Shown piece after piece: positions 23,806 to 31,982 of a stretch of DNA of 37,312 nucleotides; positions within the stretch are counted from its first letter, which is position 1, and each line of letters starts with the position of its first letter. This DNA comes from JBBSWB01 sp038046465 (GTDB lineage Archaea > Nanobdellota > Nanobdellia > Woesearchaeales > GW2011-AR9). The notes below the pieces were generated by a model. The model was not told where the DNA came from, made no database searches, and saw only the letters and a program-made list of their open reading frames with translations. The stretch lies in assembly GCA_038046465.1 (NCBI GenBank), contig JBBSWB010000015.1, positions 1 through 37,312 of the forward strand, written 5' to 3'. The position numbers were made by a program, and so were the translations under genes.

Positions 23806-24507
23806 ATGGAATGTAATTTCAAGAAAATAAACGGTACTGATTTGTCAAAAATCATTTATTCAATAATCATTTTTCTCACCGGGGTGTATATCATTCCAAA
23901 TCTATACAAGCTAGCAACTGAATGGGATAGGGCTCCCATGATTGTAGCCACCTTCTTGGTTTATGTGGTAGTTTTCACTCTAGTTCCTATAAGCTTTGTA
24001 TACCTTGCTTTAAAAAAAGTAAAATTAGAATTCAAATTTTCATTCTTATCGGTAATAGGAATTATTTTAATTGTGATTTTCTCCCACGGACTAATTGAAT
24101 ATCTTTTTCAGGGCCATTCGCTTTCCGAGATTCTTAATATTGGAGCAGACCACTGGTTATTTCCAATCGCTTTTGGCTTCTTCTATCTATGCAACCTGAA
24201 TAAAATTCCTAAGAGATTCTGGCTGTTGCTTCTGCCTTTTGCAATATTTGCTTTTGTTATTGGAAATGCCATCCTTATAGGAAACGCAGTTTTTAATACC
24301 AATATTCTTCAAAGTATTGGCGCACCGAATTTCCCATTTGCTTTCTTTGGAGTAAATAATTGGCAAGAATTACTTGCTCTTCCCAACCAAAGAATTCTTG
24401 ATGGATTTATAGATGAATTTCTGCAGGAATTTTTAACTTTCTTTACTTTATTTCCGCTAGTGATATTTTACTATCTGATTAAAAAGGGAAAAGAGAAGAA
24501 AAGCTAA
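23806..24507 (+). CDS. Hypothetical multispan membrane protein
   Basis: A 233-aa protein with about six hydrophobic helices, a TEWDRAPM loop after the first helix, and a C-terminal lysine-rich tail (KKGKEKKS). Of possible note is the polar residue cluster HGLIEYLFQGHS near 102-113 and a later acidic DGFIDEFLQEF. No family is recognised. It follows the preceding membrane gene by 62 bp. Confidence 0.62.
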   Translation: MECNFKKINGTDLSKIIYSIIIFLTGVYIIPNLYKLATEWDRAPMIVATFLVYVVVFTLVPISFVYLALKKVKLEFKFSFLSVIGIILIVIFSHGLIEYLFQGHSLSEILNIGADHWLFPIAFGFFYLCNLNKIPKRFWLLLLPFAIFAFVIGNAILIGNAVFNTNILQSIGAPNFPFAFFGVNNWQELLALPNQRILDGFIDEFLQEFLTFFTLFPLVIFYYLIKKGKEKKS

Positions 24508-24513
24508 AGACAG

Positions 24514-24523
24514 ATTTATATAT
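24514..24523 (+). promoter_or_regulatory. TATA box before the transglutaminase-like lipoprotein gene
   Basis: ATTTATATAT lies about 40 bp before the ATG at 24562, with GAGG about ten bases before that start. It suggests an internal promoter within the surface-protein series. Confidence 0.5.
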
Positions 24524-24561
24524 CAAATGAGTTATTATTCTCTAAAAAAGAGGTTGTTCCA

Positions 24562-25368
24562 ATGAAGAAAATAATTTTTATCTTGATTTTTGTAATCCTA
24601 ATCGTAGGATGCTCTAAACAAATATCTAAAGCTCCGATGGCCGAGTCCGTACCTCTGGCAGAGCAGGCTCAAGCGCCCCAAACTGAACTGGTTTCAACTC
24701 CAGAATTAAAAATAGAAAATCAAGAAAGCCCTTCCACCACTAATCCTCTAACCGTTCTAAGTGATGCGCTAGTTCAAAAATTAGGGGCCGAATGCAAAAG
24801 CAAAACTTCCGAAATGGAAAAAGCCAATTGCCTTTTAGACTGGCAGGAAAAAAACATTCATTGGTGTTATACTCATCCAGAAGAAACAGTCATGCCCAAG
24901 ATGTTTGAAAGTGGTTATCCTGATTGTGTGGTAGATATGCAGTTTCAGCAAATGAATCCGGGAAGTTTTCCCGTTTCTAAAATTTTTGAACTGAAACTAA
25001 AAAATAGTAAATTGTTTGGAGCCTGTTATACTTATGCCGTAACCTATTGCGCCTTAGCTCGCTGGAACGGCTTGACCTGCCGAGTGATGGAAGTTCAGAT
25101 TATAACTCCTATGGATTATAGTGCTTCAGGCGGGGATTATGGTCCTGATTATTGTGGCGCTGCCCCAAAATCTTATCTGGATGCTTTAGGCTTAGATTGT
25201 GAAGAGTGGAAAGTTAAAAATTGGATTATTAATTATGACCATTATTGGGCGGAAGTCTTGATTGACGGCCAATGGAAAATCATGGAACGTCCAGCCTGGG
25301 CTTATCAGCGGGATACTCAGAAATATATCATTGATGCCGGAAGAAATTATTTAGATACGGGGTGGTAG
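24562..25368 (+). CDS. Transglutaminase-like lipoprotein
   Basis: A 268-aa lipoprotein. The signal peptide ends at a lipobox (ILIVGCSK, Cys17) and a Pro/Glu/Gln-rich tether runs to about 65. The catalytic part looks like a transglutaminase/protease-like (papain-fold) domain: nucleophile candidate Cys155 in LFGACYTYAVTYCALARWNG, His227 in NYDHYWAEV, and an acidic residue Glu242 in WKIMERPAW where Asp is usual. Extra cysteines (about 78, 90, 102, 121, 162, 173) suggest disulfides. It could cross-link or cleave proteins, or be a binding domain only. The stop is two bases before the next gene's ATG, so they are co-transcribed. Confidence 0.75.
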   Translation: MKKIIFILIFVILIVGCSKQISKAPMAESVPLAEQAQAPQTELVSTPELKIENQESPSTTNPLTVLSDALVQKLGAECKSKTSEMEKANCLLDWQEKNIHWCYTHPEETVMPKMFESGYPDCVVDMQFQQMNPGSFPVSKIFELKLKNSKLFGACYTYAVTYCALARWNGLTCRVMEVQIITPMDYSASGGDYGPDYCGAAPKSYLDALGLDCEEWKVKNWIINYDHYWAEVLIDGQWKIMERPAWAYQRDTQKYIIDAGRNYLDTGW

Positions 25369-25370
25369 AA

Positions 25371-26630
25371 ATGAAAAAAATAGTTTCCATCTTAACTCTA
25401 TTGATGATAACAGTTTTAATTTTTGTTATTGGTTGCGCTGAAAGAGAATCAGAAAGAGGATTAGAAGAAAGGGAATTAGAAGGGATTGAAGGTCCGCCGG
25501 ACGGCCATAAATGCGAGGGATTGCAGGAAGGAGAATGGGTTCCTCAGCCGGGCGAATGTAATAATCAAGAGATGCAGAATAAATGCAACGAATTCTGTCA
25601 AAAACATCCTGACTGCTGTCCGGGCTGGAGGGCAGATTATGTCAGCAGCGAAGGGGGTCCAGGACAAACTCTTTTGCCCATGCCTTCAGATGAAGAAGTT
25701 GCTTCTTTGAAACGAACTTATCCAGATATCATAAAAGCGATTGACGAAGGTCCACTTATTTATAATGTGAATACTGCGGCTGAAGTAATCTCTAATGAAG
25801 TGCTTGATGAAATGAAAGAGAGCGGTTTCAATGCTGTTCAGGTTTTGCTTATAGGAAAATGGGAAGGGGATAAAATAATTTTTAATGAAGTCAATAATCG
25901 GGTTCTTTTGAATGATATTGTTGCAATAAAGAAAAAGGATATGGCAGTATGGGTGGCATTGGATATGGCCGGTGGCCCGCCTGTTCCCGGAGTTTCTTTG
26001 GGTGAAAGCTATGAACAGTTTAAATCTGCTTTTTTAAATTTTTTAGAACTATCTACACCGCTGATGGAAAAGTATCAAGTAGAATATTTAACTGTGAATA
26101 ATGAAGCGGATAAATTTTTTAATGACCAGAAAAAATGGGCCAGCACCAAAGAACAGATAAATGAATACCTGATTGATTTTTATCCGGCAACCAATGAACT
26201 GGCCAGAAAAAGCTTTAATGGAAAATTGATAAACAAAATAACAAAACCTGAAAAACATACTGCTGAATTCTTAACCGCTACATTCAAGAATGTTGATATC
26301 GCCGGAGTGGACGTTGGTCCTCCAATTAGTGATTCTTTTGATATATCAATATATCAAGAGGGGTTGGAAGCATATCAATTTTATGCTGCCAAAGCAGAAG
26401 AGGCAGGAATTCCCTGGATGAATGCGGAATATTGGATGAGCGATTTTGGCGGGGCAACACCCGCTCAGAAAGAACATCAATTAGAATGCGTTAATGCTGC
26501 AATCGATGCTTACTCAGTAGCAACTCCGAAAGGAGTTGGTTTTACTTATAATGAATTTGCGACTTTCTCCTGGGAGCCGGATGGAGAGAAAACAAGAGTA
26601 GTGATGAAAGAATTTTTAGGAGAGAATTAA
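25371..26630 (+). CDS. Glycoside-hydrolase-like TIM-barrel lipoprotein
   Basis: A 419-aa lipoprotein from the ATG at 25371; an upstream in-frame GTG at 25362 overlaps the previous stop. The lipobox is FVIGCAE. A Cys-rich module follows (CNEFCQKHPDCCPGW, about 69-83), then a predicted (beta/alpha)8 barrel. Candidate catalytic residues in the clan GH-A style are Glu245 in LTVNNEADKF (the Asn-Glu pair after strand 4) and Glu353 in PWMNAEYWMSDFGG (strand 7). This points to a retaining glycosidase acting outside the cell, but the family and sugar are not recognised. A related architecture is seen in the gene at 35492. It is followed one base later by the next gene. Confidence 0.65.
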   Translation: MKKIVSILTLLMITVLIFVIGCAERESERGLEERELEGIEGPPDGHKCEGLQEGEWVPQPGECNNQEMQNKCNEFCQKHPDCCPGWRADYVSSEGGPGQTLLPMPSDEEVASLKRTYPDIIKAIDEGPLIYNVNTAAEVISNEVLDEMKESGFNAVQVLLIGKWEGDKIIFNEVNNRVLLNDIVAIKKKDMAVWVALDMAGGPPVPGVSLGESYEQFKSAFLNFLELSTPLMEKYQVEYLTVNNEADKFFNDQKKWASTKEQINEYLIDFYPATNELARKSFNGKLINKITKPEKHTAEFLTATFKNVDIAGVDVGPPISDSFDISIYQEGLEAYQFYAAKAEEAGIPWMNAEYWMSDFGGATPAQKEHQLECVNAAIDAYSVATPKGVGFTYNEFATFSWEPDGEKTRVVMKEFLGEN

Positions 26631-26631
26631 A

Positions 26632-28756
26632 ATGAAAAAAATAACTTTAAGTTTAGTATTGTTATTATCTTTATTTTTAATAGTTGCTTGTCAGCCTCAG
26701 GGCGAAAGAGACTTTCCGCCTGCCGGAGATACTTCAGATAGAGCATTTGGACAAAATCATTTTGATTTGTCTTGTACGGAAAATTCTGATTGTTTTATCG
26801 TTGATTGTTACGGCTGTATCTCTAAAAATACTAAAACAGTAGGCAATTGTTTAGAACAGATTCCCCCGGATTGTAATTGTATCCAGAATAATTGCCGATC
26901 GGGACCGGTTGAAAGCCAATCTGGTCAATTTCCCGGACCTAATAATATGATTAATCCTAATCAAGTAAATCCCAATTTGCCTTTGCCGGAGCTGGCTGCC
27001 GGTGTTCCTAAAGGGGAATTAATTACTAAAAAGTTAAATGATTTAGAAATAAAATATTTTTCTACCGCTATTGCTCGAGGATTGACGGAAAGCGGAACGG
27101 ATTTATTCATCACCGTTAAAAATCTAGGAATAAGTACTAAAAAAATATGTTTTACCATGATTAATGATGATTTTCGTAAATCTGTTCCCAGCTGGAATCT
27201 ACATTTCTTTGCCATGCAGGACTCGCCTTTAGAGATTGCTCCGCAGCAGGAAAAGAGATTATGGTATTATGCTTCAGTAGATCAAACCGGCTATTTTACG
27301 GTAAACTTCGATGTGGGAGAATGTGGTTCTGTCGTCGAAACTTTAAGTCTGCCGGTTACTTTCGGGAGTTCTGATGAAAGATTCTGGGGAAAAGAAACAA
27401 CTACCATCTCCGGTACAGTTAAAGATGAGATCGGAAACCCTCTTCCGAATATAAATGTGGTAGCAGTAATGAATTGCGGCCGGGTGGACTTTAAAGAAAA
27501 GACGGATAGTTATGGTTATTATAGCATCAAAGTTTTGGGTATGGAAGATATTGAGGCAGTTTATCAGGGCAAAGAGTTAGCTTGCGATTCTAAAGATTAT
27601 TATCTAAGTATAGAACATCCCGAATACGAGTTTTATTATAATAGCCAAGTTGCTCCGACTAGAACTGAACCTAAACAAGTGGATATCATTTTAAAGAAAG
27701 CTCCCGCCGCTAAAAATTATGTTCTGGAATGGGAAAAGCAAGTCGATGATAATTTTGGATTTTTCTGGGTCAAGCCTTCTCAGGATTGGAGTGTTTTTGC
27801 CGCAGCTCAATCTAAACATCCTCCGGAATTAAATAAACCCACCAATTTTTATTTGTTTGATGCAGCGGGGAATATTTTATGGAAACAGCCCACGCAGAAT
27901 GAATGCTGGGGAATTGATATTGCCAAAGACGGAAGTAAAGTAGTTGCCGGATGTCATGATGGGAATGTTTATCTGGTAGATCGGTCAGGAAAATTATTGT
28001 GGACAGCTAAAAATCCCAGCATGGTCCGAAGTGCTTGCATTTCTCCTGATAACCTAAAAGTGTTGTCCGGTATAGTGCCAACAATTTATGATACCGCAAC
28101 TGGAGCGAAAAATGATTTAAACTGGAAAGGAGACTGGTTAAGAAATTGTCAATTTTATCAGGATAATTCTGGATTTGTAGCTGGGGTGAGGGAATTAACT
28201 GGTTTTAATGCTCAAAACCAGCAGAAATGGCGCAATATTTTGGGAGAATTCCCCTTATTTTTGGATGTAGATAATAAAAACAATGTTTTTGCTACCGGCA
28301 AAAGCAGAGTGATATTTTCTTTTGATGCTTTAGGAAATTTACGCTGGAAACATCGTCTTCCTGACCATACTGCTACAGCGGGGGCTGCCACTCCTGACGG
28401 GAGCAGGATTGCTTTAGGCACAGTGGGGGGGGCGGGTTTATCTGTTTGACGGACAAGGTAATTTATTATGGAAGAGAGGAACCGGAAACTTCCCTGTATC
28501 TGGCGGTGCTGTTGGACATAATGCAGTAGCCATTTCTGATGACGGGAAATTGATTGTAGTGGGAACTGCTCCCCAGAATTGTCTTATAGTTTATGATGAT
28601 GTAGGAACAATAGTTTGGGAAAAATGTTTAGATACTTTTTCCGACAATAAAGATTTATTATTGGGAGTAATGAACGTGCAGATCTCTCCGGACAAAAAGC
28701 AGATTATTGCTGGATATGGAGATAATTATATTAGAAAGTTTGTGCTAAGTGAATGA
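26632..28756 (+). pseudogene. Frameshifted beta-propeller lipoprotein
   Basis: The first frame (26632-28449, 605 aa) ends early. A run of eight G at 28425-28432 shifts the frame; with seven G the sequence continues smoothly (GGRVYLFDGQGNLLWKRG) to the stop at 28756, giving about 707 aa. Order: lipobox LIVACQPQ; Cys-rich module with CFIVDCYGC near 60; a beta domain; a carboxypeptidase-regulatory-like domain (TISGTVKDEIGNPLPNINVV, about 262-350); and a WD/PQQ-like propeller from about 365 with GNILWKQ, GKLLWTA and GNLRWKH blades. The break is either a sequencing/assembly error or a true mutation or phase switch. The stop overlaps or nearly abuts the next gene. Confidence 0.8.
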
Positions 28757-28767
28757 AAGTGATTAAA

Positions 28768-30660
28768 ATGAAAAAAATAATTTTGTTATTAATTTTAGTA
28801 TGTTTATCTAGTTTTGTTTTTGCAGAAGAAAAATCAACTTTTGGAATTGTGCCTAAACTTACTGCTGAAGAAATGCAGGATGGACCTACTTTAATGGGTA
28901 ATGTTTATCCTTCACTGGGCGTCCCCTGCATGAACTTCACTTATTATGCCCAGTATCGAGATGAAAAAGACAGAGAGCCGGAATATGTTCGGCTGTGGTT
29001 AAACAACCAGTGGCATGATCTGACTCTTCTAGAAGGGACACCTCAAAGTGGAGCTACTTATGTCTATAATTATGTTCCCACCTCCGGGAAAGGCAACTTT
29101 TATTATTATGAAGCTAGCAATGGTGTAGGAAAAACCAGAGCCAGTATCATTGACAGCCCGGATAATGGCCCAGTTCTTTTTTCTGAAAAATTAGATAACA
29201 ATGAAATAGTCCTGCTAGATAAGAAAGGAAAAGAAATTTGGAATTATCTTCTGGGCAAAGAATGGACAGAAGGAGTAGCTCTCTCTAAAGATGGTAATTA
29301 TATCGCTGTAGTCACTGGATTTCATATTTACTTATTTTCTAAAGAGAGCAATGTGCCGCTATGGAATTTTTGTGTCAATTGTAACCCTTCTTCGACCATG
29401 ACTGGGAATATGGAAGGAGTAGCCATCTCGCAAGATGGCAACTATGTTGCTGGGACTATGCAAGCTAAACTTTACTTTTTTGCAAAAGGAAGCAATCAGC
29501 CATTATGGACCGCAGATATTGAATCCGGCAGTGAAGGTATTGATATGGCTGATGATGCCAGCGTAATTGCAGTAAGCGTAAGTAATGCAGGTAAAACAGG
29601 AGACACAATCTTTCTTTTTGATAAATCAGGAAATAAATTAAGCGAGTATAAAGCTCCGCATCCTGGCTATGACCAAACCGGGAACTTTTATCAGCCTGAC
29701 GTCACTCCTGATGGGAAGTATGTAGCGGTTTCAACTGGTTGTCCGGACCGCAGAGCTCATTTATTTTCCGGAACGGGAAATTTAATCTTTAGAAGCGAAC
29801 AGTTAACCTATGATTCTCCAGTGCATAAATCTGCTATTTCTGATGATGGAAGTTTGATGGCTTATTCTGCAGACAATATGCAAGGAAAAGAGATTTTGTT
29901 TTTATTTGATAATAAAGGCAAAAAATTATGGAGCTTTTCTTCTTCAGAAGATGGAACAGCCAGGGCGGTCTCGATGTCCGGTGATGGAAATTATATTGCT
30001 ATTGGTACAAGTGCGGGCCATGTTTATCTATTCTCTAAAGACAGCAACAAACCTAAATGGAAATTTACTTCTTCTACTTTTTTTTCCCAGTTTGGAGATT
30101 TAAAATTAAACCATGACGGGAGCTTATTGACAGTGGGTGGAACAACTAAGAAAATTTATTTGTTTTCTAAAAATAGTAATGTGCCGGTGTGGGAATATGC
30201 GGCTAATACTTGGGTAACTAAGATTGATTTTAATGGTGAATATATTGTAGCCGGAACCGGGCCAAGAGAATATTTCTTTGAAGGGAATAGTATTCCTCCA
30301 GATGAAATTCAATGCAAAGAAATCATCCAGCCCGAGCCTTTAATGAACTACTTAGGTAAGAGTATAGGCAATTTAAATATTGTTGGTGCTAAGAGTGTTT
30401 GTGGGGATAGTATTTGTGTAACCCCACAGGAAACTTCTGAGACTTGTCCCATAGATTGCTCCGAACAGAATTTTAATGATGAACCAGACTTAAACGTCGA
30501 AGAAAGTGACAAAAAACAGATTTGTAGTAATGGAATCTGTGAAGCATCTGAAAACTGCCCAGAAGATTGTAGGGGTTCAGAAGATTCTATTTCTGACATT
30601 AATGAAGAAAAAAGTTTATTTGAGAAAATAATGGACTGGTTTAGAGGTTTGTTCAGATGA
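28768..30660 (+). CDS. Exported beta-propeller protein with Cys modules
   Basis: About 630 aa from the ATG at 28768 (MKKIILLLILVCLSSFVFA, signal peptide); an ATG five codons earlier (28753) overlaps the previous stop. The N-terminal 110 residues look like a beta-sandwich (FTYYAQYRDEKDREPEYVRL). About 130-515 form a propeller whose blades carry SKDGNYIAV, SQDGNYVAG, TPDGKYVAV and SGDGNYIAI followed by YLFSK and W. The C-terminal region has two Cys modules (CGDSICVTPQETSETCPIDC and CSNGICEASENCPEDC) and ends in an amphipathic KIMDWFRGLFR. A similar amphipathic segment and Cys module occur in the propeller at 20916. Its stop overlaps the next ATG by four bases. Confidence 0.82.
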   Translation: MKKIILLLILVCLSSFVFAEEKSTFGIVPKLTAEEMQDGPTLMGNVYPSLGVPCMNFTYYAQYRDEKDREPEYVRLWLNNQWHDLTLLEGTPQSGATYVYNYVPTSGKGNFYYYEASNGVGKTRASIIDSPDNGPVLFSEKLDNNEIVLLDKKGKEIWNYLLGKEWTEGVALSKDGNYIAVVTGFHIYLFSKESNVPLWNFCVNCNPSSTMTGNMEGVAISQDGNYVAGTMQAKLYFFAKGSNQPLWTADIESGSEGIDMADDASVIAVSVSNAGKTGDTIFLFDKSGNKLSEYKAPHPGYDQTGNFYQPDVTPDGKYVAVSTGCPDRRAHLFSGTGNLIFRSEQLTYDSPVHKSAISDDGSLMAYSADNMQGKEILFLFDNKGKKLWSFSSSEDGTARAVSMSGDGNYIAIGTSAGHVYLFSKDSNKPKWKFTSSTFFSQFGDLKLNHDGSLLTVGGTTKKIYLFSKNSNVPVWEYAANTWVTKIDFNGEYIVAGTGPREYFFEGNSIPPDEIQCKEIIQPEPLMNYLGKSIGNLNIVGAKSVCGDSICVTPQETSETCPIDCSEQNFNDEPDLNVEESDKKQICSNGICEASENCPEDCRGSEDSISDINEEKSLFEKIMDWFRGLFR

Positions 30661-31856
30661 AAAAAATAATTTTAAGTTTATTGTTGCTCGCTTTTATTAT
30701 TGGTTGCACTAATCAACAAGAAGAATTATCTGAGACTACTCCTGAACCAGAAACGGAAGCGGTAAATAACTCCACTCCTCCGGAAACTAATGATCTTGAA
30801 GAACCAAAAGCACAAGAATCTCAAAATACCAAAAAAATGGAAGTCTATAATCCGGAAACGGGAGAGAATGAGCTAGTGGAAACAGATGTTGTAGGAAGTA
30901 AGACTTCCTCTCCAGGAGATGAATTGCTCAAAATGGCATGTGAGAATGCTATTAACGATTATCCGGAGTGGACGGCTCCCACTACAGATTTAATTATTTG
31001 GGAAGATTCTGATAAAATGTTTAATTTCCGTAATTCTCCAGAAGACTTATCCTCCAGAATCAGTTCCCCGGTTCAGAGTTCGGAAACTCTGACGGATATG
31101 GATTTTGTTGGTTTGAATGAAATCAGTTATATTAAAACAACAAATAATCAATGGCAGATTGGTTTGTTTAAATTAAACTGGCCGGGCGCATCAGATAATT
31201 CTATCATTTATGAAAAGTCTGAATCTTTATCTTCTATTGACGTTTCTCCTCTTACCAAAGATAAATTTGTAATATTTGAAATAAAAGAAAACAAAGTTTA
31301 TCTAAAATATTTGGAGACGACAAATTCTCAAGAAGATGTTTTACTGGAAACGACGGCGAGTAATGGTCTTTCCAAGTTAGCTGTCTCTCCCAAAGCAACT
31401 TACGCTTATCTGCTGTACGGCAACGTGTTACGAATCTTCGATCTTTCCCAAAAAGCAAAAATTGATGATATAAATTCTGTCTCCAGCGTAGTGTGGGTGG
31501 GAGATTCTCATCTGTTGTATTCCAATGCCGAGGGAACTTTCATATATGGTGTTAAAGAAAAAACAAAAGAGAAATTGGGGAGAATAGGTTCAGTTTCTGA
31601 TTTGAGTTTTAATCCCAAAAATCAGGGAATCATTGCTTATAATACCAATTCACAAGGAGAAGTGGTCAGTTGTCAAACGTGGAACAGATTAAATTCTTTA
31701 GAAGAGGGAAAGATTAAAACTCTTACCAGTGAAAGAACGGCAATCATTGAAAAAGATGAAATTTTGATGTATTGGAGATTTAAGGATAATGATTGGGTGC
31801 TTACCCCTTCACATATTGAGATAACTAATTATGCTACGGTTTGGAAGAGGTATTGA
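30657..31856 (+). CDS. Lipoprotein with propeller-like domain
   Basis: A 399-aa lipoprotein. The signal peptide ends LAFIIGCTN (Cys17), and a Glu/Pro/Thr-rich tether runs to about 90. The remainder consists of beta-strand repeats typical of a propeller (SLSSIDVSPLTKDKFVIFEI, GLSKLAVSPKATYAYLLYGN, VSSVVWVGDSHLLYSNAEG, VSDLSFNPKNQGIIAYNTN). It resembles lipoproteins of archaea in this group but I cannot give a named family. The ATG overlaps the previous stop (ATGA), so translation is probably coupled. Confidence 0.7.
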   Translation: MKKIILSLLLLAFIIGCTNQQEELSETTPEPETEAVNNSTPPETNDLEEPKAQESQNTKKMEVYNPETGENELVETDVVGSKTSSPGDELLKMACENAINDYPEWTAPTTDLIIWEDSDKMFNFRNSPEDLSSRISSPVQSSETLTDMDFVGLNEISYIKTTNNQWQIGLFKLNWPGASDNSIIYEKSESLSSIDVSPLTKDKFVIFEIKENKVYLKYLETTNSQEDVLLETTASNGLSKLAVSPKATYAYLLYGNVLRIFDLSQKAKIDDINSVSSVVWVGDSHLLYSNAEGTFIYGVKEKTKEKLGRIGSVSDLSFNPKNQGIIAYNTNSQGEVVSCQTWNRLNSLEEGKIKTLTSERTAIIEKDEILMYWRFKDNDWVLTPSHIEITNYATVWKRY

Positions 31857-31865
31857 TTAAATAGG

Positions 31866-31920
31866 TAGAAGAGGAGAAAAATAATTTTATTAAAACCCGT
31901 GCGAAGTTATTTTTCTTCTA
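31866..31920 (+). terminator. Hairpin possibly ending the propeller operon
   Basis: GAAAAATAA (31876-31884) pairs with TTATTTTTC (31907-31915), extended by TAGAAG/CTTCTA (31866-31871 with 31915-31920). It lies between two genes and just before a new promoter. Confidence 0.4.
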
Positions 31921-31926
31921 AGAAGA

Positions 31927-31938
31927 ATTTATATAATC
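31927..31938 (+). promoter_or_regulatory. TATA box for the 1170-aa gene
   Basis: ATTTATATAATC about 45-56 bp before the ATG at 31983, which follows AGAGAG. It starts a new transcription unit. Confidence 0.55.
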
Positions 31939-31982
31939 TATTTAATATCTCTACTAGTTGTAATTAAAAAAGAGAGTTAAAG

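Noticed and set aside
28424..28450. Programmed ribosomal frameshift in the propeller gene
   Set aside because: A bare G run with no evident stimulatory structure examined, in an ordinary lipoprotein; an indel or sequencing error is simpler. Phase variation kept as a possibility.
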